Shown here piece by piece: positions 33,880 to 41,224 of a stretch of 64,000 nt of DNA; position 1 is the first letter of the stretch, and every line of letters starts with the position of its first letter. This DNA comes from Bradyrhizobium hereditatis (lineage in GTDB: Bacteria > Pseudomonadota > Alphaproteobacteria > Rhizobiales > Xanthobacteraceae): assembly GCF_020329435.1 (NCBI RefSeq), contig NZ_JAGKJK010000007.1, positions 1 through 64,000 of the forward strand, in the 5' to 3' direction. The notes under the pieces were generated by a model that had not been told where the DNA came from, did not search any database, and saw only the letters and a program-made list of their open reading frames with translations. Made by a program: the position numbers and the translations under genes.

Positions 33880-35232
33880 TTACGAGAAGAACGCGATCTT
33901 CTCGGCCTGGCTCATGCGCCGGATGGGCGCCAGCGGGTCGTTCGCCGCCGTGACCGGCTTGCGCAACACGCCGCTCGCGATGAGGCTCGAGCCGAGCGAC
34001 ACTTCCATCGCCGGCGCAGGTGCGGCCGGCGGGGGCGGCTGAATCACCTGTTGAACTGGCGCCGGCGCCGTTGGCGCGGCCGGTTCGGCCGCAACTGCAA
34101 CGATCTTCGGGACGGTCGGCGCAGGCTCCGATGAACGGGCCTGTTCGGCTGCCGCTTCGGCGATCTCCTCGTCGTTGATCGGATCCGGCGCGCCCATTTC
34201 CATCGCGATCATATCGAGGACCGCTTCGTCCTGCGCGTCGGCGTTCTGGGCAACGTTGTCCTGGACGGTGTCTTGGACCGAAGTGTCTTGGACCGAAGCG
34301 TCTTGAGCCGCAGTGTCTTGAGCCACGACGTCCTGAACTGAGGTGTTTTGGGCGGCTTGCTGGGCAGCGGCTTCTTGAGGCGCAGCTTCCTGGGCAGCGG
34401 CGGTTTCAGTAGAAAGTTCGGGAGCGGGCGGCGCTTCCGATTCCGTCAGCACGGCTTCCGCCGCGGCAAACGCGGCTTCGGCGGGCGCAGCAATCGGGGC
34501 GGACGGCGCCTCGGCAGCTTCCGGCATCCAGGCTGTTTCGGTGGTCTCCGCCTCCAGTTCTTCCATAGCCGGGAAGGGCGCCGCGTCAGGGTCGAGTACC
34601 GGCGCCAGCGCAGTGTCATCGCCGAATTCCACAAGCCGGCCCTGGAGGGCGGCAAAGGCCGCGCGGAGGGCCAGGCGCGCTTCTTCGGAGGAAAACTGCT
34701 CGGTGCCTCTTTCGATCACGGTGACCTGCGAATCGATCAGGTCACAGATCCGCCCGTCATTGCCGATTTCCCGCAACCGCCAGGCGATTTCCCGCAGCAC
34801 GCGCGCGCCCTTGCGGACCGGCGCCAGCCGCTGCTCCAACGCGAGGCTGTCGATCGCTTCGACCGCCGATTCTTCGGCCGCGTCGACCGCGCCGCGGATG
34901 GCGGCAAGCGCCTCGGTCAGCCGCTCCTGCGCTGCCGCGGCCTTGGCGACGGCCTCCGCAGCCTGTTGCGCCGAAAGGCCTTCCTCCCGCTGGAGCGCGG
35001 CTTCCCGCTGCAGGGTCTCTTCGCGCTGGGCGGAAAGGCTTTCCTCGATCCGCGCCACCGCATCCAGCACCATCCTTGTGTCGGCATTGCGGTTGCGCTT
35101 GGCGTATTCGGTCAGGAACCAACGGCCCCGCGAAGTCTCCATGAAGGCTTCGGCGATTGCAGCATAGTCTTCCTCGCTCGGCAGCGTGGCACGTGCTGAG
35201 ATCGGCGAAAGGGCGAATGCTTCGTCGGCCAT
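33880..35232 (-). CDS. Unrecognised Rhizobiales protein with coiled coil and QD-repeat tail
   Basis: A 450-residue acidic protein. The N-terminus has SEEDYAAIAEAFMETSRG followed by RWFLTEYAKRNRNADT, a module I recognise as conserved in Rhizobiales but cannot name. A coiled coil (about 45-130, Gln/Glu/Ala-rich) and a helical domain (about 130-200) follow. Then comes an Ala/Pro/Glu-rich low-complexity linker with pentapeptide-like xQDxx repeats (VQDTSVQDT, AQDTAAQD), and a short conserved end PIRRMSQAEKIAFFS. The ATG at 35232 is chosen. A polar scaffold or adaptor role is possible but unproven. Confidence 0.65.
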   Translation of the reverse strand: MADEAFALSPISARATLPSEEDYAAIAEAFMETSRGRWFLTEYAKRNRNADTRMVLDAVARIEESLSAQREETLQREAALQREEGLSAQQAAEAVAKAAAAQERLTEALAAIRGAVDAAEESAVEAIDSLALEQRLAPVRKGARVLREIAWRLREIGNDGRICDLIDSQVTVIERGTEQFSSEEARLALRAAFAALQGRLVEFGDDTALAPVLDPDAAPFPAMEELEAETTETAWMPEAAEAPSAPIAAPAEAAFAAAEAVLTESEAPPAPELSTETAAAQEAAPQEAAAQQAAQNTSVQDVVAQDTAAQDASVQDTSVQDTVQDNVAQNADAQDEAVLDMIAMEMGAPDPINDEEIAEAAAEQARSSEPAPTVPKIVAVAAEPAAPTAPAPVQQVIQPPPPAAPAPAMEVSLGSSLIASGVLRKPVTAANDPLAPIRRMSQAEKIAFFS

Positions 35233-35308
35233 GTCAAACTCTTCGCGCAAATCAGCGCGCCTTGCGATAACGAAACAACACGATATTGCCCGAATCGCAA
35301 TTGAATTG

Positions 35309-36509
35309 ATGCCGAGCGAATCACAAATCCCCACAGCTTCTCAAGACGCATCCCGTCGTTTCGCGACCGGTGTGGCGCTGTTTTACGCCACGCTGTTCGG
35401 CATGACCGGCACCCATTTGCCGTTCTTCACGGTATGGTTGAAAGCGGTCGGGATCGATGCGTTCTGGATAGGGCTGATCACGGCCGTTCCGCCGGTGACC
35501 CGGTTCACGGCGCTGCCGCTGGTAACGGGCCTTGCGGAACGGCGTCAGGCGTTACGCCGGGCAATCATCGTGACCTCCTTCGCCACTGCCGTCGGCTTTT
35601 GCGTGCTGGGCACCCAGCATCTGCCGGTGCTGGTGTTCCTGATCTATGCCCTGACCTGCTGCCTGTGGACGCCAATGGTGCCGCTCACCGACGCCTACGC
35701 CCTGCGGGGAGTGAAACGCTATGGCCTCAATTACGATCCCCTGCGGCTATGGGGCTCGGCCGCCTTCATCCTCGGCGCGCTGGTCTGCGGGATGCTGCTC
35801 GACTTCATCGCCGCCCAAAATCTGATCTGGATCATTGCCGGCTCGGCTGCGATCGGGGCGGTCGCCAGTCTTGCTTTGCAGCCGCTGGACGATGCCGGGA
35901 CCGCCCGCCCGGTCACCGGGGGGCGCCAATGCGTTGCTGCGCGATGGCGGCTTCATCGCAATTATCGTGGGATCTGCGCTGATCCAAGGAAGCCACGCTG
36001 CCTATTACATTTTTGCGTCGATTGCCTGGCAGCAAGCGGGATTTGACGGGCTGACGATCGCGGTCCTGTGGGCGCTGGGCGTGATTGCCGAGATCGTGCT
36101 GTTCGCCCTGTCGCCCCGGTTCAGCTTGCAGCCATCTACGCTGGTGGTGATCGCGGCCCTGAGCGCAGCCGCGCGCTGGGTGATGATGGCTCAGGACTTG
36201 CCGCTGGCCATCCTCGCGATTGTTCAGCTCGCGCATGCGCTGAGCTTCGGGCTGACCCAGGTCGGCGTCATGGGCTTGATGCTGCATCACGTGCCCGGCC
36301 ATGTGATGGCGCGCGGGCAGGGCTATCTGACCGCCTGCGGTGGCATCGTCGCCGGTCTCGCGTCGATTGCCTCAGGCTTGATCTATGAAAGCTGGGGAGC
36401 GGGCATCTATTACGTGATGGCTGTGATGGCCGCGTTCGGCGGGCTGATCATCTGGCTGGCGCGGGAGCGGCTCTCGCATCAGCCCCACAAGGCGGCTTCC
36501 GGCGGATAG
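35309..36509 (+). pseudogene. MFS transporter (MFS_1-like/HcaT type), one-base frameshift
   Basis: Two frames together encode one 12-helix transporter. The first covers MPSESQ... to ...ARPVTGG (35309 to about 35923). The second continues GANALLRDGGFIAIIVGSAL to ...LSHQPHKAASGG and stops at 36509. The shift happens in a run of six G at 35918-35923; with five G the reading ACC GGG GGC GCC AAT is continuous. So either a real 1-base insertion inactivates the gene or the G-run is a sequencing error. The family includes 3-phenylpropionate and nucleoside-like permeases. The 3' end overlaps the convergent epimerase gene by 31 bases. Confidence 0.85.
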
Positions 36510-37474
36510 ACCAGGCTGCCGTCGTAGCGCAGGCCGCCGTCGCGGTCGCGGGCCAGCAATAGGGGACCGTCGAGATCGACGAATCTGGCCTGTTGCGCGA
36601 GCAGCATGGCCGGCGCCATCGCGAGCGAGGTGGCGACCATGCAGCCGATCATGATTTCGAAGCCGAGCGCTTGCGCGGCGTCCGTCATGGCGAGCGCCTC
36701 TGTCAGCCCGCCGGTCTTGTCGAGCTTGATGTTGACGGCATCGTAGCGCGCGCGCAGGCCTTCGAGAGAGGCGCAATCATGCACGCTTTCGTCGGCGCAA
36801 ACCGCGATCGGCCGTTTGATGCGCGCCAGCGCCTCATCCCGGCCGGCCGGCAGCGGTTGCTCGACTAATGTAACTCCGGCGTTGGCGCAGGCTGCGAGGT
36901 TGTATTCGAGATTGTCAGGTGTCCAGGCCTCGTTGGCATCCACGATCAGTTCGGATTCCGGGGCGGACTTTCGTACTGCCGCGATCCGCTCGTCATCACC
37001 GTCGCCGCCGAGCTTGACCTTCAGGAGCGGCCGGTGCGCGGCCTTGGCGGTTGCGGCCGCCATTGCCTCGGGCGTGCCCAGTGAAATGGTGAAGGCTGTC
37101 GTGCAGGGGCGAGGCGCCGGCCGGCCGAGCAGGCTCCAGATCCGTCGGCCGGAGCTCTTGGCCTCGAGATCAAGGAGTGCGCAGTCCAGCGCATTGCGGG
37201 CGGCGCCTGCGGGCATCGCGGCCTGCAGCGCCGCACGGTCCAGCCCATGGGCGATCGGTTCCTGCATTGTCTTTAGAGCGTCGAACGTCGCTTCCGGGGT
37301 TTCGCCGTAACGCGGGTAGGGCACGCACTCGCCGTGCCCTGTATGGTCGCCCTGGCTGATGGTGGCCACAACGGTGACCGCCTCGGTTTTCGCGCCGCGG
37401 CTGATGGTGAAAGCACCCGCAATGGGCCAGCGTTCGATGCTGACGGCTAACTTTCGAGATAGCGTGGAAGTCAT
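36479..37474 (-). CDS. Dipeptide epimerase (L-Ala-D/L-Glu type, enolase superfamily)
   Basis: A 331-residue enolase-superfamily enzyme. Catalytic KxK is K152-V-K154 in LLKVKLGG; metal ligands are D179 (IVDANEAW), E205 (LVEQPLP) and D228 (CADES); the opposite base lies in NIKLDKTGG (about 248-256). This pattern is that of L-Ala-D/L-Glu epimerases, used in murein peptide recycling, although related muconate-type enzymes differ mainly in the C-terminal motif. The disrupted MFS gene converging on it may once have imported its substrate. Confidence 0.88.
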   Translation of the reverse strand: MTSTLSRKLAVSIERWPIAGAFTISRGAKTEAVTVVATISQGDHTGHGECVPYPRYGETPEATFDALKTMQEPIAHGLDRAALQAAMPAGAARNALDCALLDLEAKSSGRRIWSLLGRPAPRPCTTAFTISLGTPEAMAAATAKAAHRPLLKVKLGGDGDDERIAAVRKSAPESELIVDANEAWTPDNLEYNLAACANAGVTLVEQPLPAGRDEALARIKRPIAVCADESVHDCASLEGLRARYDAVNIKLDKTGGLTEALAMTDAAQALGFEIMIGCMVATSLAMAPAMLLAQQARFVDLDGPLLLARDRDGGLRYDGSLVYPPEAALWG

Positions 37475-37609
37475 TTTAAAATCTGGCGAATTTTCTGAAC
37501 CTAAGCTTGCCCGCTGCTACCAACTATGGCTGGTTAGGGGCAGATTCGACAAGGCGGTAGGGCCGCGGAACCTAAGCGAACGCGGGCATACCGGCCCGGG
37601 GGTGGGATT

Positions 37610-38743
37610 GTGAACGGCGACCCGACATTGGAGCGGATAGCCAGGGGCAACGCGCTGGCGCTGTGCGCCGCCGGCCCGTGGACGGCCCGCTTTGCGCCAA
37701 TGCTGGAACGAATGGTGGCCGATGCCGAGAGGCTCAGCGGCACCAGGCCCAACATCTTCATCGACGTCTCGCAGGTGTCGAAGCTCGACACGTTTGGCGC
37801 CTGGCTGATCGAGCGACTGCGCCGCAGCCTGACCACGGGCGGTGTCGAAACCCAAATCGCCGGGCTCTCGGACAACTATTCGAGCCTGGTCGACGAGGTG
37901 CGCCGGGTGAAGGCCGAGCCGATCGCCCAAACCGATCGGGTAACGATCACGGGGATGCTGGAGCAGATCGGTCGCGCCGTCGCCGGTATCGGCGGCACTT
38001 TGATCGGGCTGATCGACATGCTGGGCGCGGTGCTTGCCGCGACTGCCCACATACTCATCCGCCCGCGCCGCTTCCGATTGACCTCGACCATTCACCACCT
38101 GGAGCAGGTGTGCTGGCGCGCGGTGCCCATCGTGGTGCTGATCACCTTCCTGATCGGCTGCATCATCTCGCAACAGGGCATCTTCCATTTCCGAAAATTC
38201 GGCGCCGACATTTTCGTGGTCGACATGCTGGGCGTGCTGGTGCTGCGCGAGATCGGCGTGCTCTTGGTCGCGATCATGGTGGCGGGACGTTCGGGCTCGG
38301 CCTATACGGCCGAACTCGGCTCGATGAAGATGCGCGAGGAGATCGACGCGTTGCGTACCATGGGCTTCGATCCGATCGAGGTTTTGATTCTGCCGCGGAT
38401 GCTGGCGCTGGTGCTGGCGTTGCCGATCCTAGCGTTCCTCGGTGCGATGGCCGCGCTATACGGCGGCGGGCTGGTGGCCTGGCTGTATGGCGGCGTCGAG
38501 CCCGAAGCCTTCCTGCTCCGGCTGCGCGACGCCATCTCGATCGATCATTTCGTGGTCGGCCTGATCAAGGCACCTGTGATGGCCGCGGTGATCGGCATCG
38601 TCGCCTGCGTCGAGGGGCTGGCGGTGCAGGGTAGTGCGGAGTCGCTCGGGCAACACACCACGTCCTCGGTGGTGAAGGGAATCTTCTTCGTGATCGTGAT
38701 GGACGGCGTGTTCGCGATCTTCTTTGCATCGATCGGAATGTGA
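37610..38743 (+). CDS. mlaE: MlaE-family ABC permease with N-terminal STAS domain
   Basis: A 377-residue inner-membrane permease of an MCE lipid transporter. The first ~105 residues form a STAS-like domain (NIFIDVSQVSKLDTFGAWLI), fused here instead of being a separate MlaB. The permease domain follows with FLIGCIISQQGIF, REIGVLLVAIMVAGRSGSAYTAELGSMK and EEIDALRTMGFDP, the family signatures. The GTG at 37610 is used. It overlaps or abuts the ATPase gene (TGA/ATG within 3 bases), forming an operon with MlaF and MlaD. It likely moves phospholipid between inner membrane and periplasm. Confidence 0.9.
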   Translation: MNGDPTLERIARGNALALCAAGPWTARFAPMLERMVADAERLSGTRPNIFIDVSQVSKLDTFGAWLIERLRRSLTTGGVETQIAGLSDNYSSLVDEVRRVKAEPIAQTDRVTITGMLEQIGRAVAGIGGTLIGLIDMLGAVLAATAHILIRPRRFRLTSTIHHLEQVCWRAVPIVVLITFLIGCIISQQGIFHFRKFGADIFVVDMLGVLVLREIGVLLVAIMVAGRSGSAYTAELGSMKMREEIDALRTMGFDPIEVLILPRMLALVLALPILAFLGAMAALYGGGLVAWLYGGVEPEAFLLRLRDAISIDHFVVGLIKAPVMAAVIGIVACVEGLAVQGSAESLGQHTTSSVVKGIFFVIVMDGVFAIFFASIGM

Positions 38744-38745
38744 GC

Positions 38746-39516
38746 ATGGCGACCGAGATTTCCGACGCCATCATCCGTGTCCGCGACATCACCGTGCAGT
38801 TCGGCAAGACGCGGGTGCTCGACGGGCTCAACCTCGACGTCAAGCGCGGCGAGATTCTCGGCTTTGTCGGCCCGTCCGGCGCCGGAAAGTCGGTACTGAC
38901 GCGCACCATCATCGGTCTCGTGCCCAAGCTCAGCGGACGCATCGAGGTATTCGGTGTCGATCTCGATGCGGCAAGTGCCTCAGAGCGCCGCGGCGTCGAA
39001 CGCCGCTGGGGCATCCTGTTTCAGCAGGGCGCGCTGTTCTCCTCGCTCACGGTGCGGCAGAACATCCAGTTTCCGGTGCGCGAATATCTCAACGTCTCGC
39101 AGCGGCTGCTCGACGAAATCATGGTGGCCAAGCTTGGCATGGTGGGCCTGCGGCCCGAAGTCGCGGACCGTTATCCGTCCGAACTCTCGGGTGGCATGAT
39201 CAAGCGCGTCGCGCTGGCACGCGCACTCGCCCTTGATCCCGAACTGGTATTTCTGGACGAGCCGACGTCGGGGCTGGATCCGATCGGCGCGGGGGATTTC
39301 GACGAGCTGGTGCGCACCCTGCAGCGCACTTTGGGCCTGACGGTTTTCATGGTAACCCACGATCTCGACAGCCTTTACACGGCCTGCGACCGCATCGCGG
39401 TTTTAGGGAACGGTAAGATCATTGCAGCAGGATCGATTGCCGACATGCAGGCCTCGCAGCATCCCTGGCTGAGAGAATATTTTCACGGCAAGCGCGCCCG
39501 CGCTGTGATGGGCTAG
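38746..39516 (+). CDS. mlaF: MlaF-type ABC ATPase
   Basis: A 256-residue ATPase: Walker A GPSGAGKS (about 43-50), Q-loop FQQGALFSSLTVRQN, signature LSGGMIKRVALARA, Walker B LVFLDEPTSGLDP and the switch His in VTHDLDS. ATG at 38746 is taken; a GTG at 38740 overlapping the permease stop is equally possible. It powers the MlaE permease. The Q-loop FQ(Q/H)GALF...S form is the usual one for MCE transporters. Confidence 0.92.
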   Translation: MATEISDAIIRVRDITVQFGKTRVLDGLNLDVKRGEILGFVGPSGAGKSVLTRTIIGLVPKLSGRIEVFGVDLDAASASERRGVERRWGILFQQGALFSSLTVRQNIQFPVREYLNVSQRLLDEIMVAKLGMVGLRPEVADRYPSELSGGMIKRVALARALALDPELVFLDEPTSGLDPIGAGDFDELVRTLQRTLGLTVFMVTHDLDSLYTACDRIAVLGNGKIIAAGSIADMQASQHPWLREYFHGKRARAVMG

Positions 39517-39570
39517 AGCATGACCCCCCAAAAGTGTGATCGGTTTTCGGATCGGATCGTGCTCAAACAT
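39516..39570. repeat. gagcatga...tcgtgctcaaaca dispersed repeat
   Basis: An imperfect palindrome (gagcatgaccc.../...gatcgtgctcaaaca) that follows the mlaF stop directly. A closer match to the usual form lies at 59273-59326. This repeat is widespread in Rhizobiales intergenic regions. Confidence 0.65.
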
Positions 39571-39632
39571 GAGATAAATAACCGGTCTAGCGGCGACGCC
39601 GGCTAGACCCTGGTTTCGGAGCACTTTGAGTT

Positions 39633-40535
39633 ATGGAAACGCGGGCGAATTACGTCCTGATCGGGGCCTTCACGCTGGCGGTGATTGCGGCGGCGTTCGG
39701 CTTTGTGCTGTGGTTTCAGAGCTTGCATACCACCAAGCTGCGCAGCCCGATTCGCATCGTATTCGAAGGGCCGGCATCCGGGCTTCGCAACGGCGGCAGC
39801 GTCAACTTTAACGGTATCAGGATAGGTGAAGTTGTATCAGTGAAGCTCGACAACCCGCGGCGTGTGGTCGCATTGGCGATGGTCGAGAATAACGCCCCGA
39901 TCCGTAAGGACACGCTTGTCGGCCTCGAATTCCAGGGGCTGACCGGCGTCGCGGCGATCTCGCTGAAGGGTGGCGAGGAATCCGCGCCCCCCGTGCCGCT
40001 CGACGAGGATGGCGTGCCGATGCTGACCGCCGACCCGAGCGCGCTGCAGGATGTGACGGAGTCGATCCGCGCCACGCTGCAGAACGTCAACCGGTTGGTC
40101 GCCGACAATCAGGAATCGGTGAAGAATTCGCTGCGAAACCTTGAGACCTTCACCGCCGCGCTCGCGCGCAATTCCGAGAAAATCGACAACGTCATGCTCA
40201 GGGTCGATGGCGTGATGAGTAAGGCTGACAATCTCATGCTCGGACTGAACACGATCGCAGGCGGCACTGCCGGCGGCGAGTTGAACCTGATGGTGAAGGC
40301 GATCCGCGAGCTGGCCGAGGATTTCGACAAGCGCTCGGGTGCGCTGATGGCCGACGGCCGTCGCACGCTTTCCGATATCAGCCGCGCCGTGAACAACTTT
40401 GACCGCAACCCGACCCGGGTGATTTTCGGCGGCGGCAGCAGCAGCAACAGTCAGGCGGCAGCACCGCCACCGCCACCGCCGCCGGCGCCGGCAGCTGCAG
40501 CTCCGAGAGCGCCGAACGGGCAGAAGCGGCAGTAG
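39633..40535 (+). CDS. mlaD: MlaD-type MCE-domain protein
   Basis: A 300-residue substrate-binding component: an N-terminal membrane helix (YVLIGAFTLAVIAAAFGFVL, about 7-26), one MCE domain (about 38-115, with GPASGLRNGGSVNFNGIRIG and TLVGLEFQGLTGVAAISLKG), then a long helical region and a proline-rich end (PPPPPPPAP). MCE proteins form hexameric rings carrying lipids across the periplasm. No MlaC-like shuttle or auxiliary lipoprotein gene follows; the next locus is a degraded toxin-antitoxin pair. Confidence 0.9.
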   Translation: METRANYVLIGAFTLAVIAAAFGFVLWFQSLHTTKLRSPIRIVFEGPASGLRNGGSVNFNGIRIGEVVSVKLDNPRRVVALAMVENNAPIRKDTLVGLEFQGLTGVAAISLKGGEESAPPVPLDEDGVPMLTADPSALQDVTESIRATLQNVNRLVADNQESVKNSLRNLETFTAALARNSEKIDNVMLRVDGVMSKADNLMLGLNTIAGGTAGGELNLMVKAIRELAEDFDKRSGALMADGRRTLSDISRAVNNFDRNPTRVIFGGGSSSNSQAAAPPPPPPPAPAAAAPRAPNGQKRQ

Positions 40536-40589
40536 GCTTCAGAAAGCGCTGCCCAAGTTCAACCTCGTCTTCTTGTGCGGCGGCCGTCG

Positions 40590-40713
40590 TTATCGCGCCC
40601 TGTGGGCTCGAAGCGGATTGAAGAACTTCAACCCGGCAAAATCCCTCTCATTGTCGGTCGCAACGACGCACCCGTTCGCCTCGGCTGTCGCGGCGACGAT
40701 CATGTCGAGCGCG
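40590..40713 (-). pseudogene. C-terminal remnant of a VapC-type PIN toxin
   Basis: Reading leftwards after the antitoxin stop: ALDMIVAATAEANGCVVATD followed by NERDFAGLKFFNPLRAHRAR and a TAA at 40590. The run D-x-x-I-A-A-T-A...G...V-T-x-N-x-x-D-F is the hallmark end of PIN-domain toxins. Only about 40 residues remain; the N-terminal two thirds, including the first catalytic Asp, are gone. The remnant is out of frame with, and directly abuts, the antitoxin, so an internal deletion removed the toxin. Confidence 0.8.
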
Positions 40714-41016
40714 CTACATGGCCGGCCTTTGGCCGGTTTCGCGCGAACGTGCGAGATTGAGATCGGCGCCGACCAGTGGAGACCGGCGCAATGCGGCGAG
40801 GATACCGCCTTTCCCCGGCGGTTCGCTCAGGACAGTCTGCCTCACTGCCGCTCGAATCCGCGCTGCATCGGGATCACCCTCTGCCAAGCGCCTGGCGAGG
40901 GAGCGGATCAGGTCGCGGTCAGCATCCAGACCTAGAACCTCGAATCGAGCCATGCCGCGCTTGCTCAGCCGGGACCGATAGTTCCGGGTTGCTCTCTTCT
41001 GGGCAGTATCGGCCAA
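40714..41016 (-). CDS. Antitoxin of a VapBC-like (PIN) toxin-antitoxin pair, orphaned
   Basis: A 100-residue protein from a TTG at 41016 with AGGAG 7 bases upstream: short DNA-binding-like basic N-terminus (QKRATRNYRSRLSKRGMARFEV), a central helix (DRDLIRSLARRLAEGDPDAARIR) and the toxin-neutralising tail GGILAALRRSPLVGADLNL. That tail is strongly characteristic of antitoxins paired with PIN ribonucleases in Rhizobiales. An intact pair would have the toxin start overlapping the antitoxin stop; here only the toxin tail follows. The last residues (ETGQRPAM) differ from the usual ending, consistent with a deletion junction. Confidence 0.78.
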   Translation of the reverse strand: MADTAQKRATRNYRSRLSKRGMARFEVLGLDADRDLIRSLARRLAEGDPDAARIRAAVRQTVLSEPPGKGGILAALRRSPLVGADLNLARSRETGQRPAM

Positions 41017-41167
41017 AATAGGCTCCTGTTCTTCCCGATATGTCCGGTAATATCCAGAGCTGCAACACGCCACAAGATGTTGCGGCCTCGCGAATGCGCT
41101 GATGCTCGGCGGCAGTTTGTGCTGCCCGTGTCAAACCGTGGATGTGGCGCTTCTCGCAGGCCGGAAA

Positions 41168-41197
41168 GAAAAACGGAGGCGTTGCTGCCTCCGTTTT
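41168..41197 (-). terminator. Terminator after the growth-pole-ring-like gene
   Basis: Stem aaaacggaggc/gcctccgtttt (41170-41180 and 41187-41197) with a 6-base loop and a T-run on the minus-strand transcript side, 28 bases past the stop at 41225. The flanking 41017-41167 has no further gene. Confidence 0.8.
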
Positions 41198-41224
41198 CAT
41201 TCGCTGCGATTCGCTGTTCGCTGC

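Noticed and set aside
34240..34360. Short tandem repeats that could suggest a CRISPR-like array
   Set aside because: They encode xQDxx repeats in frame in the coiled-coil protein, with no regular spacers. The same applies to the VMTRP repeats near 20830-20890.
34348..35199. A 283-codon plus-strand frame rich in Gly/Arg/Phe
   Set aside because: Shadow of the minus-strand coiled-coil gene; low-complexity mirror of its Ala/Glu-rich codons.
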